From Streptomyces zagrosensis (GTDB lineage Bacteria > Actinomycetota > Actinomycetes > Streptomycetales > Streptomycetaceae), in contig NZ_JACHJL010000004.1 in the NCBI RefSeq assembly GCF_014203645.1, positions 62,001-126,000 on the forward strand: 64,000 nt of DNA, in the 5' to 3' direction. Shown piece after piece: positions 41,269-50,169 of this stretch (position 1 is the stretch's first letter; every line of letters starts with the position of its first letter). The notes under the pieces were generated by a model. The model ran no database searches. It worked only from the letters and a program-made list of their open reading frames with translations, and had not been told where the DNA came from. The translations under genes and the position numbers were made by a program.

Positions 41269-42786
41269 GTGTCACACCCGCCGACCGGCGGTATCGCGCC
41301 CATGGCTGCGCCTGCGCCCGAGGCCCCGGCTGCCACCGCGTACACCTCCGCGCCGCCGACGCTGTCCGGGCCGCCTGCGCCGCCCGGCGCGCCGCACGCG
41401 GCCTGGCGCGAGGCCCTCGACCGGTTACGCGCGGCGGCAGTGACCGAGCCGGGTCGGCTGCGGGCCATCGGCGCCCTACTGGCCGCCCTGCTCGTGGTGT
41501 TCGGCGCACTGACGGCCTGGCAGGTCGCCGACCGCTCGGACGCCGCCGAGGCCGTCGTGGAGCGCAGCCAGCCGCTGAGCGCGGACGCCGCCGACATCTA
41601 TCGTTCGCTGGCCGACGCCGACACCACGGTCGCCAGCGGCTTCCTGGCGGATGGGCCCGAGCCACGTCACATACGCAAGCGTTACGACCAGGACATCGCG
41701 CTCGCCTCCAAGCTACTGGTCAAGGCCGCGGCCAACAGCGGCGGTTCGCCCACGGCCCGCGCGCGCATCGATCAGCTCAACCGCGTGCTGCCGATCTACA
41801 CGGGCCTGGTGGAGTCGGCGCGCGCCAACGAACGGCAGGGGCTGCCTCTGGGCGGCGCCTATCTGCGGTACGCGAACGACACCATGCGCGAGCGCCTGCT
41901 GCCGGCGGCGAGCGAACTGTACGAGGCACAAAGCGGGCAGCTCCAAGCGGACTACGACGATGCGAAGGCATGGCCTTGGGTGGCGCTCGGTGTGGGCGCC
42001 CTGGCTCTTGGCGCACTGGTGTGGGCGCAGCGCCGTAACTACCGCCGTACGAACCGGGTGTTCAACCTCGGCCTGCTGGCCGCCACCGCGGCAACAGCGG
42101 CCGTCGTGCTGTGGCTCGTGGTGGGCCACAGCGTGGCGCGCGCTGGGTTGAGCAAGTCCGACCAGCACGCTGCACGGTCGCTGCGGGCGCTGAGCGCGGC
42201 GCGCATCGCGGTGCTACAGGCCCGGGGCGATGAGAACCTGACGCTGGTGGCGCGGGGCGCTGTGGTGGTCGAGAAGGGCCCGGACCGGGGCAAGGACGCC
42301 TACGAGGTGGGCTACAACGACCGGATGCAGGCCCTCATCGGTGCGTCAGCGCTGGACTCGGCCAGCACATCCGGGCCGGACGCATCGTCCTCCGAAACTG
42401 CGGTCGCCACCCGGGACAGCCTGCTGGGTCGGGCCGACGCACTGGCCGACAACGACGGCGGACGCGGGCCGGTAGCCGAGGCGATCGACGAGGCATGGGA
42501 ATGGCAGCGGCGGCACGGCGAGGCCAGGAAGACCGACGACCAGGGCGATTACGAGCAAGCGTTGGCCAAGGTCACCGGCGGCAAGGGCAGCACGGGTGAG
42601 TCCTTCGACCGCGTGGATGACGCGTTGGCCAGGGCGATCGGCCACGAGCAGGGCGAGTTCAAACGCGCGGCGGATGATGGGCGCGGCCTGCTGAACGCCC
42701 TGCCGATCGGCGCCGCCGTGCTGGCCGTGCTCGGTGCCGTGGGCACGGTGCTCGGCGTGGGCCGCAGGCTGTCGGAGTACCGGTGA
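41269..42786 (+). CDS. glnX: GlnX-type four-helix membrane sensor/relay protein
   Basis: A 505-residue membrane protein in the position and with the topology of mycobacterial GlnX. A Pro/Ala-rich cytoplasmic N-terminus leads to TM1 (about 66-87), a helical extracytoplasmic domain (about 90-232), TM2 (235-254), TM3 (265-286), a second extracytoplasmic domain and TM4 (about 477-496). Start GTG 41269 follows GGGGGAGG. The stop overlaps glnH by 4 bp (GTGA). In mycobacteria GlnX relays binding of amino acids by GlnH to the kinase PknG. Codon 53 (41425-41427) is TTA, so expression of this first gene may depend on bldA tRNA. Confidence 0.85.
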   Translation: MSHPPTGGIAPMAAPAPEAPAATAYTSAPPTLSGPPAPPGAPHAAWREALDRLRAAAVTEPGRLRAIGALLAALLVVFGALTAWQVADRSDAAEAVVERSQPLSADAADIYRSLADADTTVASGFLADGPEPRHIRKRYDQDIALASKLLVKAAANSGGSPTARARIDQLNRVLPIYTGLVESARANERQGLPLGGAYLRYANDTMRERLLPAASELYEAQSGQLQADYDDAKAWPWVALGVGALALGALVWAQRRNYRRTNRVFNLGLLAATAATAAVVLWLVVGHSVARAGLSKSDQHAARSLRALSAARIAVLQARGDENLTLVARGAVVVEKGPDRGKDAYEVGYNDRMQALIGASALDSASTSGPDASSSETAVATRDSLLGRADALADNDGGRGPVAEAIDEAWEWQRRHGEARKTDDQGDYEQALAKVTGGKGSTGESFDRVDDALARAIGHEQGEFKRAADDGRGLLNALPIGAAVLAVLGAVGTVLGVGRRLSEYR

Positions 42787-43970
42787 CGGGGGGCGGGGAC
42801 ATGCGCACGGGCAGCACGGACGGCACAGGCAGCACAGGCAGCACACAGGCCGCAGCAGCCGGAGAGGCCGCGGGTGGCACGGCGAGCCCGGGCGGTGAGC
42901 ATGCTGCGGCGAGCACGTACGGTGCGGCGGGCACGCTGCGAGCGGGGCAGCGGCCGGCCGGCCGACGACGGACGGTGGCCCTGTCGGTGGCGGGCTGCGC
43001 CCTGGCGGTGACGGCCGCGCTGCTGGCCCCGGCCGCCTTCAACAACAGCGGTCACAGCAGCCACAGAGAACAGAGCGGCCAACGGGCGCACAGCCGGCAG
43101 GCGGTGGCCCCAGCGCGGGACGGCACATCCGAGACGAGCGAGAGCTGCCAGCGCCCGGAGGAGAGCCTGCGCCCCTTGCCCATCACCGGTGACGCAGTGC
43201 GCCGGATCAAGAACCGGAAGCCCGGAAAGCTGATTGCCGGGGTGGACCAGAACAGCTTCCGCTGGGGCTACCGCGACCCGGCCACCGGCGAACTCGCCGG
43301 CTTCGACATCGATCTGGTGCGGGCCATCGCCCAGGAGATATTCGGTGATCGCAACGCGGTCATCTTCCGTACGATTCCCACTAGTCAGCGCATCCCCGCG
43401 TTGCAACAACGCACGGTGGACATCGTCGTACGGACCATGACGATCAACTGTGATCGGATCAAGAAGGTCGCGTTCTCCACCGCGTACTTCCAGGCCGGAC
43501 AGCAACTGATGGTGCCCCAGGACTCGACCATCACCTCCTACGGCCCCTCGCTGCGCGGCAAGCGGGTGTGTACGGCCACGAGCTCGACGGGTGAGGGGCT
43601 GCTCGATGACGACGGCAAGCGCGGCGCGCGGGCGCTGGGGGCGACCAAGGTGACCGTGCCCAACCAACTCGACTGCCTGGTACGGCTCCAGCTCGGACAG
43701 GTGGACGCCGTCTTGACGGACAACGCGCTCGCCGCGGGCCAGGCGGCGCAGGACCCGTCGGTGAAACTAGTCGGCGTACCGCTCACGAAAGAGCCGTACG
43801 GTGTGGCCATGAACCTGGAAGACACCGATCTGGTGCGCAGGGTGAACAAGGTGCTGGAGGATTACCGCAAGGGCGGCAAGGACAGCCCCTGGATGCAGGC
43901 ATACCGCTATTGGCTCCAGGACGACCTGAAGGGGATCACGGCACCGCCGCAACCCGCCTACAAGGACTGA
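42783..43970 (+). CDS. glnH: GlnH-type amino-acid-binding protein, membrane-anchored
   Basis: A 395-residue periplasmic-binding-fold protein (type 2, glutamine/glutamate family). A low-complexity N-terminus, then a hydrophobic helix (about 64-86, TVALSVAGCALAVTAALLAP), precede the binding domain: LIAGVDQNSFRWGYRDPATG, LAGFDIDLVRAIAQEIFGDR. The lipobox-like V-A-G-C lies inside the helix instead of at its end, so a transmembrane anchor is likelier than a lipid anchor. No transporter permease or ATPase is adjacent; its partner is GlnX. By homology to the mycobacterial protein it should sense aspartate, glutamate or similar outside the cell. Confidence 0.88.
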   Translation: MTGGGDMRTGSTDGTGSTGSTQAAAAGEAAGGTASPGGEHAAASTYGAAGTLRAGQRPAGRRRTVALSVAGCALAVTAALLAPAAFNNSGHSSHREQSGQRAHSRQAVAPARDGTSETSESCQRPEESLRPLPITGDAVRRIKNRKPGKLIAGVDQNSFRWGYRDPATGELAGFDIDLVRAIAQEIFGDRNAVIFRTIPTSQRIPALQQRTVDIVVRTMTINCDRIKKVAFSTAYFQAGQQLMVPQDSTITSYGPSLRGKRVCTATSSTGEGLLDDDGKRGARALGATKVTVPNQLDCLVRLQLGQVDAVLTDNALAAGQAAQDPSVKLVGVPLTKEPYGVAMNLEDTDLVRRVNKVLEDYRKGGKDSPWMQAYRYWLQDDLKGITAPPQPAYKD

Positions 43971-43995
43971 ACCTTACGCACAGGAGAGGTGATCG

Positions 43996-45402
43996 ATGGC
44001 GGCCTCGGGACCCGCCCCCAGCTCGTCGGGGATGCCCCAGGTTCCGGTCATGGACCGGGAGGAGGTGGACCGCGCGTTGGCGAAGCTGAACGCCGAGCAC
44101 GAGGCGATCGAGACCTCGCTGCTGGCGCTCCAAGACCACGCCGGCCGCAGGCTACTCGAAGGGGCCGAACTGACCGGCACCACCAAGGTGCGCTGGGCCA
44201 CCGCCGAACAGACGATCTCCATGCTGTGGACGTACTACGACGCCTACACCGTGGCCCTGGGCAAGGCCCGTGAGCTGCGCGCCCGCCGCCGCTGGCCCGG
44301 CCAGAGCGAACTCGTCGAGCTCACCGAGATATTGCGCGGCGAGCGGGTCACCGTTCCCGGCGGCGCGCTGTCCGGCTCGACCCGGCTGAGCGAACGGTTC
44401 ACCCTGGACGCCCTCGTGGAGCGGATGAACAGCGGGTACGCACAGGCGCTCGACGTCGTCGTCACCTCGGACGCCATCTGGTCGGCGCTGCCCGCGCGTA
44501 TCGACATGCTCGCCGCCGAATTGCAGCGCACCCGCTCGCTGGCGCACTCGGTGGGCGTACGGCCCGGTGAGCACCCCTCCGGGGACGACCTGGAGCAGAT
44601 CACCACCGAACTCCATGCCCTGCGCGCCGAGGTGATCTGTGACCCGCTGGCCTTTTGGTCCGGCGCATCACTCAGTTCGGCGCCCGGCGGCGGCCGTCCG
44701 AACACCGAGCGCTACGACCGGGCGGCGCGCGCCCTGGAGGAAGTGCGGCGGGAGATCGAGGCCGTGCTGGCCGTTCGGCAGGACGCGGAGCGGCGGCTGA
44801 TGCTGCTGCGCGATGTGCTCTCGCGCGCGGACCGCACGCTCACCGAGGCCAGGCAGGCGCGCGGCGAGGTGCTGGCGAAGATCGCCGCATCCGACGTGCC
44901 CGCGGTCAGCGGCCCGCCCACCGCGCTGCACGAGCAACTCGCGCTGGCCGCCGACTACCGCAGGCACTCCCAGTGGCACCGGCTGTCGCCACTCCTTGAA
45001 AGCCTCGAACAGCGGGTAGAGGACGAACTGCTGCGCGCCCGCGAGTCGTTGACGTCGGTGACCGCGCCGCTGGCGATCCGCGCGGAGCTGCGCGGCAGGC
45101 TCGACGCGTACAAGGCAAAGGTCGCCCGGCACGGGATGGCCGAGGACCCGCTGCTGATGGAGCGGTACGACGCGGCCAGGCGGTTGCTGTGGAGCGCGCC
45201 GTGTGACCTGCGTGCCGCGGAACAGTGCGTGCTGCGCTACCAGCAGGCGACGGCGGAGACGCTGGTCCCCCGGCAGCCGGCGCCGCTGGACGGGCCGCCG
45301 CTAGACCGGGCGCCGCAGGGGCGGCCGGGCGAGTCGGGTCACGGCGACTGGGATGCGCCGACCCGGCCGGGACACTCCCAAGCGCCAGGGGGCCATGGAT
45401 GA
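43996..45402 (+). CDS. Coiled-coil protein of the PknG operon, hypothetical
   Basis: A 468-residue soluble, mostly helical protein with no signal peptide. It contains extended heptad-like regions (REEVDRALAKLNAEHEAIET; RAARALEEVRREIEAVLAVR; RLMLLRDVLSRADRTLTEAR) and an Arg-rich loop (LRARRRWPGQSELVELTEIL). Near the C-terminus, LMERYDAARRLLWSAPCDLR, AAEQCVLRYQQA resembles a small helical repeat. The last 45 residues are Pro/Gly-rich. Start ATG 43996 follows AGGAGAGG, 25 nt after glnH. The stop shares ATGA with the kinase start, so the two are made together. It is a candidate scaffold between GlnX and the kinase. Confidence 0.75.
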   Translation: MAASGPAPSSSGMPQVPVMDREEVDRALAKLNAEHEAIETSLLALQDHAGRRLLEGAELTGTTKVRWATAEQTISMLWTYYDAYTVALGKARELRARRRWPGQSELVELTEILRGERVTVPGGALSGSTRLSERFTLDALVERMNSGYAQALDVVVTSDAIWSALPARIDMLAAELQRTRSLAHSVGVRPGEHPSGDDLEQITTELHALRAEVICDPLAFWSGASLSSAPGGGRPNTERYDRAARALEEVRREIEAVLAVRQDAERRLMLLRDVLSRADRTLTEARQARGEVLAKIAASDVPAVSGPPTALHEQLALAADYRRHSQWHRLSPLLESLEQRVEDELLRARESLTSVTAPLAIRAELRGRLDAYKAKVARHGMAEDPLLMERYDAARRLLWSAPCDLRAAEQCVLRYQQATAETLVPRQPAPLDGPPLDRAPQGRPGESGHGDWDAPTRPGHSQAPGGHG

Positions 45403-48146
45403 GCGCCGAATGCCAGCGGCCCGACTGCGCCGGGACCTACGAGGACATGGGCGGCGGGGAGCTGTACTGCGACACCTGCGGCTTGGCCCCCGTGGTCTCG
45501 CCCAGCGGCTTGCTCTCCTCACCACCCACCGGCATGGCGGCCGGCGGGGGCGGCGCGGGGAGCGGTCGCGCGGGCGGCTCGGGGCGGGCCGCCAGCGCCA
45601 GGGCTTCCGGGCGCTCCTCCCAGTCCACGCAGTCATCGCGGTCCACACGCTCATCGACGTCCCGTTCCGCGGGCTCGCGCCGATCGGTGTCGGGCCAGCT
45701 GTCCCGGACGTCATCGGGGCGTGCCAACAGCCGTTCGGTGTCGGTGCGCAGCTCTATGGCTTCCACCTCCTCCTCCAGCCGCAACCGGCTGGGCGCCGGC
45801 CTGGTGAGCATGCCGGCCGTGCCGCGCCCCGACCCGCGCACGGCCGTGCTCGCCGACCCGGAGGTTCCCGAGCGGAAGCGTTTTTGTAGCCGCTCCGACT
45901 GCGGCGCGCCGGTGGGCCGCGCACGGAAAGACGGTCCGGGCCGCACCGAGGGTTTTTGCACCAAGTGCGGTCACCCGTATTCGTTCGTGCCGAAGCTGGG
46001 CCCCAAGGACGTCGTGCATGGGCAGTACGAGGTGGTCGGTTGCCTCGCGCACGGCGGCCTCGGCTGGATCTACCTCGCCATCGACCGTGCGGTGTCCGAC
46101 CGCTGGGTGGTGCTCAAGGGCCTGCTCGACACCGGCGACGAGGACGCGTTGGCCGTCGCGCTGTCCGAGCGTCGGTTCCTCGCCGAGATCGAGCACTCCA
46201 ACATCGTGCGGATCTACAACTTCGTCGAACACCTCGATCAACGCACCGGCAGCCTCGACGGCTACATCGTCATGGAGTACGTGGGTGGCAAGTCGCTCAA
46301 GGAATTGGCCAACGACCGGCGCGCGGCCGATGGGCGACGCGACCCGCTGCCGGTGGAGCGGGCGTGCGCGTACGGCATCGAGGCGCTGGAGGCACTCGGC
46401 CATCTACACAGCCGCAACCTGCTGTACTGCGACTTCAAGGTCGATAACGCCATCCAGCAGGGAGACCAGCTCAAGCTCATCGACATGGGCGCGGTCCGGC
46501 GGATGGACGACGAGGACAGCGCGATCTACGGCACCGTCGGCTACCAGGCCCCCGAGGTCGCCGAGCACGGCCCGTCCGTGGCCTCCGATCTGTATACGGT
46601 GGCCCGCACCCTGGCCGTGCTCACCTTCGATTTCCAGGGTTACACCAACGTCTTCGCCGACAGCCTCCCCGACCCCAGCAATATCGAGGTATTCCGCCGC
46701 TACGAATCCTTCTACCGCCTGCTGGTACGGGCCACCGACCCGGACCCGGGACGCCGGTTCGCCTCCGCCGAGGAGATGGCCGACCAGCTCACAGGCGTGC
46801 TACGCGAAGTGGTCGCCATCCAGTCGGGACACCCGCGCCCCGCGCTTTCCACCCTCTTCGGTCCTGAACTGCGCATCGTAGACACTCAGTTGTTCGACGA
46901 GGACCACGCGGAGCCCGCACAACGGGGCGCGGGCAACGGCGCACGGCGCAGACGGCGCCCCGGGGTGACGGCGGAAGGCTCGGCGAGTGCGTCGCTGACG
47001 GCGCCAGAGACGCCCCACGCGGCAGCGGGCACCGGTATAGGCACGGGCACCGGGCAGCTTCCACACCAGCGAGGACGGGTACCGCTTTCGGGGCCGGCCA
47101 GCCCAGCAGTCACGGCCAGCCCAGCAGGCACAGCACAGCCGGCGGCGGCAACGGGCCTGGGTCAGGCGACCCTGCGGCTGGACGCCCGGGCCGCCGCGTT
47201 GGCGCTGCCGGTACCGCGCATCGACCCGAGCGACCCCAACGCCGGCTTCCTCGCCGGACTGCTCACCGCGGCCCCCGCCGAGCTGAACAGCGCCCTCCGC
47301 GCCGCCCCTGCCGACTCCGCCGAGCTGCGGTTGCGCCGGGTGCGAGCCGACCTGGAGCTGGGCTACGACCCGCTCGCCGGGCAGAGCCTGGACGCGCTGG
47401 GGGCACTGCACCCCGACGACTGGCGGATCGTTTGGTATCGCGGCTTGCATGCGCTGGTCACCGGCGACCGGGAGACGGCGGCGCTCTCCTTCGACGCGGT
47501 GTACGACGCGTTCCCCGGCGAGCCCGCTCCCAAGCTGGCGCTCGGCGTGTGTGCGGAGATGCTGGGTCAACTCGACAACGCCGCCGATTACTACCACCTC
47601 GTGTGGGCTACCGACCCGAGTTTCGTCAGTGCCGCGTTCGGGCTCGCCCGTGTGCGGTTCGCTGCCGGCGACAGGGCCGGCTCGGTCGCCGCCTTGGAGT
47701 CCGTGCCGGAGGCGTCCATCCACTACACGGCGGCCCGAGTGGCGGCCGTACGGGCCCGATTGCGCCTTGGCCCACCGCCTGCCGGGGGCCTGAAGCCGGG
47801 CGCGGACACGGAGCGACTCGCCGATCTGACGGCCGCGGCGGACCAGGTGGAGCGGCTCGCGGGCTTCGGGCTTGACGCCGTGCGGCGCGAGCGGCTGAGC
47901 ACCGAGGTACTCGGCAGCGCGCTGGACTGGATACTCTCCAGCGGCAGCGTAATTCCGCAGACCGCCAGACCCGAGGCGGCGACGGGAGCCCGGCCCGCGC
48001 TGCTCGGCAACCGTCTAGACGAGCGCGGGCTGCGCTTCGGTCTGGAACGGTCGTACCGGGTACTCGCCAGGCTCGCGCAGCGCGGCGAGGAAAGGATCGA
48101 ACTGGTGGAGCGGGCTAACCGCCTCCGCCCAAGGACGTGGGTGTGA
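45399..48146 (+). CDS. pknG: PknG-type serine/threonine protein kinase
   Basis: A 915-residue soluble kinase. Order: a first zinc ribbon (C5, C10, C24, C27), a Ser/Arg-rich linker (about 65-130), the rubredoxin-like zinc site known from PknG (C163, C168, C187, C190), the kinase domain (about 208-480) and a C-terminal TPR-like domain (about 600-915). Catalytic features are PknG-like: ATP lysine K240 (RWVVLKGLLD), the non-RD loop LLYCDFKVDN with D345 and N350, and D362 in LIDMGAVRR in place of DFG. Start ATG 45399 overlaps the previous stop. The first zinc ribbon and the Ser-rich segment are additions relative to the mycobacterial enzyme (about 750 residues). Confidence 0.92.
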   Translation: MSAECQRPDCAGTYEDMGGGELYCDTCGLAPVVSPSGLLSSPPTGMAAGGGGAGSGRAGGSGRAASARASGRSSQSTQSSRSTRSSTSRSAGSRRSVSGQLSRTSSGRANSRSVSVRSSMASTSSSSRNRLGAGLVSMPAVPRPDPRTAVLADPEVPERKRFCSRSDCGAPVGRARKDGPGRTEGFCTKCGHPYSFVPKLGPKDVVHGQYEVVGCLAHGGLGWIYLAIDRAVSDRWVVLKGLLDTGDEDALAVALSERRFLAEIEHSNIVRIYNFVEHLDQRTGSLDGYIVMEYVGGKSLKELANDRRAADGRRDPLPVERACAYGIEALEALGHLHSRNLLYCDFKVDNAIQQGDQLKLIDMGAVRRMDDEDSAIYGTVGYQAPEVAEHGPSVASDLYTVARTLAVLTFDFQGYTNVFADSLPDPSNIEVFRRYESFYRLLVRATDPDPGRRFASAEEMADQLTGVLREVVAIQSGHPRPALSTLFGPELRIVDTQLFDEDHAEPAQRGAGNGARRRRRPGVTAEGSASASLTAPETPHAAAGTGIGTGTGQLPHQRGRVPLSGPASPAVTASPAGTAQPAAATGLGQATLRLDARAAALALPVPRIDPSDPNAGFLAGLLTAAPAELNSALRAAPADSAELRLRRVRADLELGYDPLAGQSLDALGALHPDDWRIVWYRGLHALVTGDRETAALSFDAVYDAFPGEPAPKLALGVCAEMLGQLDNAADYYHLVWATDPSFVSAAFGLARVRFAAGDRAGSVAALESVPEASIHYTAARVAAVRARLRLGPPPAGGLKPGADTERLADLTAAADQVERLAGFGLDAVRRERLSTEVLGSALDWILSSGSVIPQTARPEAATGARPALLGNRLDERGLRFGLERSYRVLARLAQRGEERIELVERANRLRPRTWV

Positions 48147-48149
48147 TCG

Positions 48150-49829
48150 ATGTCGCAGAAGCCTCGGCTGTCAGCCTGCCCGAGCTGTGCGGAGCCGCTT
48201 GACTCGGCGGACAACTTCTGCGGCGCATGCGGGGCCAGCGTCGCCGTCGCGCCAGCAATGGCGACGCCAGCCGCCCGCGGGCCCGCTGGACCCGGGCCTG
48301 GCGGCCCGCACGGCGCGGTCGGGCCCGGGCCCGCACCGCAGCCTGGCCCGATGCCGCCAGCTCCTCCCGTGGCGCCGCCGGTACCGCCCGTAGCACCGGG
48401 GGGGCCTGAGATGCCGCCCGCAGCGGGGCCTTTCGAGCCGCCGCCCGTGCCACCCATGCCAGCGGGCGTGCCGCAGGCCGCAGGCACTGCGGAGCCGGCG
48501 CCGGCGTTTCCCTCGCTGACGCCGATCGCGCGCACCGTCGCGGGCACCGGCTCGGTGTCGGCACCCGGCTATGGCCCTGCCCCGGGCGGCGAGGCCGGGG
48601 CCGTACCGGCCAGCGGTGGGCCGCACGGTCGGCAAAGCCAGCCAACACAGCCAGGGCAAGCCGGGCGGCAGCCGGCTCCCGATGCCACAGCCGGCCCCCT
48701 CGGCGGCGAGGCAGGCGCGCCGCCCGATCCGCGGGAGGCGACTGCGCTCGACGCCCCGGCCGGGGTGGATGACCCCACGCTGGTGATCTGTAGCGGCGCC
48801 GGCGTGGTCGATGAGTACGGCCGCACCGACCGAAACGCAGCGGCCGGCAGCCCGCCGGCTGGCGGTGCGCCTGGTGCCGCGCCAGCGGATGGCACGCCGG
48901 GTGCCGGGGCGCCGCGCCAGTGCGCCGAGTGCCGGGCCGGTGCCATCGATGACGACGGATACTGCGAGAACTGCGGGCACGCTCAACCTCGGGAACGGGA
49001 CCACATGGAAGAGGAACTGGCGTTCGTCGCCGCCGCCAGCGACCGCGGGCTGCGGCACCGCCGTAACGAGGACTCGTTCGCCCTCTCCGAGGCCGAACTG
49101 CCAGACGGTTCGCCCGCCGTTGTCGCCGTCGTATGTGACGGGGTGTCCTCCGCGACCCGTCCCGACGACGCGTCCGCTGCCGCGGCACGCGTGGCGGGCG
49201 AGCGGCTGCTGACCGCGCTCCCTCTCGGCACCCACCCGCAGCAGGCCATGCACGAGGCGATCGTCGCCGCCGCCGACGCGGTCAATGCGCTGGCGCGCGA
49301 GCCGGGCCCGGCCCGGCAGGCCCCACAGCGGCACGAGAACGCCCCGGCCTGCACGATCGTCAGCGCCATCATCGCCTCCGGCATTCTCACGGTGGGCTGG
49401 ATCGGCGACAGCCGTGCGTACTGGGTTCCCGATGACCGCGCCACACCGGCCGCGCGGCTCACCGAGGACGACTCGTGGGCGGCGCAGATGGTGGCGGCCG
49501 GACTGTTGTCGGAGGCGGAGGCGTACGCGGACGAACGCGCGCACGCGATCACGGGCTGGCTGGGGGCGGACGCGTACGAAATCGAGCCGCACACCGCCGC
49601 ATTCAAGCCCGATCGGCCCGGCGTGGTGGTGGTGTGCACGGACGGGCTGTGGAACTACGCCGAATCGGCCCCCGAGATGGCGGCGGCCGTCCCCTCGGAT
49701 GCCAGGGCCCGGCCGATGGACAGCGCACGGACACTGGTCGGTTACGCACTGGAGGGCGGGGGCCACGACAACGTAACAGTGGCGGTGCTGCCGTTCCCGG
49801 TGCCGCCGGGGCGGGCAGGATCGGCCTAA
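48150..49829 (+). CDS. PP2C-family protein phosphatase with two zinc ribbons
   Basis: A 559-residue phosphatase. A zinc ribbon (C10, C13, C24, C27: CPSC...CGAC) opens the protein, followed by about 220 residues of Pro/Gly/Ala-rich linker. A second zinc ribbon (C258, C261, C272, C275) is followed directly by the PP2C domain. All main PP2C motifs are present: RRNEDS (304-309), VVCDGVSS with D330, GWIGDSRAYW, VVCTDGLWNY with D498, and GGHDNVTVAV with D540 and N541. It should remove phosphate from Ser/Thr using two Mn or Mg ions and oppose the PknG-type kinase 3 nt upstream. Start ATG 48150 has only a weak ribosome site, consistent with coupling. Confidence 0.93.
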   Translation: MSQKPRLSACPSCAEPLDSADNFCGACGASVAVAPAMATPAARGPAGPGPGGPHGAVGPGPAPQPGPMPPAPPVAPPVPPVAPGGPEMPPAAGPFEPPPVPPMPAGVPQAAGTAEPAPAFPSLTPIARTVAGTGSVSAPGYGPAPGGEAGAVPASGGPHGRQSQPTQPGQAGRQPAPDATAGPLGGEAGAPPDPREATALDAPAGVDDPTLVICSGAGVVDEYGRTDRNAAAGSPPAGGAPGAAPADGTPGAGAPRQCAECRAGAIDDDGYCENCGHAQPRERDHMEEELAFVAAASDRGLRHRRNEDSFALSEAELPDGSPAVVAVVCDGVSSATRPDDASAAAARVAGERLLTALPLGTHPQQAMHEAIVAAADAVNALAREPGPARQAPQRHENAPACTIVSAIIASGILTVGWIGDSRAYWVPDDRATPAARLTEDDSWAAQMVAAGLLSEAEAYADERAHAITGWLGADAYEIEPHTAAFKPDRPGVVVVCTDGLWNYAESAPEMAAAVPSDARARPMDSARTLVGYALEGGGHDNVTVAVLPFPVPPGRAGSA

Positions 49830-50169
49830 CGGCGGGAGCGGGCCCTGACGAACAGCGGCCCGCGACGGCCGAGCGGCGCCGGGGGGCGCCACATACGGGG
49901 GCTGGCGCCGCAATCCGTGGTGGATTGCGGCGGGGCCATGAGGAAGAGACGCGATCCCGGCCCGGTACGACTCGGCGCCGAGCACGGCACGGTACGGGAA
50001 CGCGCAAGGCCACGGGGGCAGGAGCCTCCCGAGGCCACGGGGGATCTCAGGGCACGCGCGAGCAGTCAACGAGCCGTCAGCGATCGCGTCCCCATCCGCC
50101 CATGTGTCGATGTGTCGATGTGTTCACACGGAGCGCCAAAGACGTCAAGGACGTCAAGGAGGGGAACCG
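49830..50169. other. Gap between the phosphatase and vWA genes
   Basis: 340 bp without a convincing gene. Near its end AAGACGTCAAGGACGTCAAGG contains a direct repeat (GACGTCAAG twice, about 50142-50160) that runs into the vWA ribosome binding site AAGGAGG. No strong terminator separates the two genes, so read-through is possible, but a separate promoter may lie here. Confidence 0.45.
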
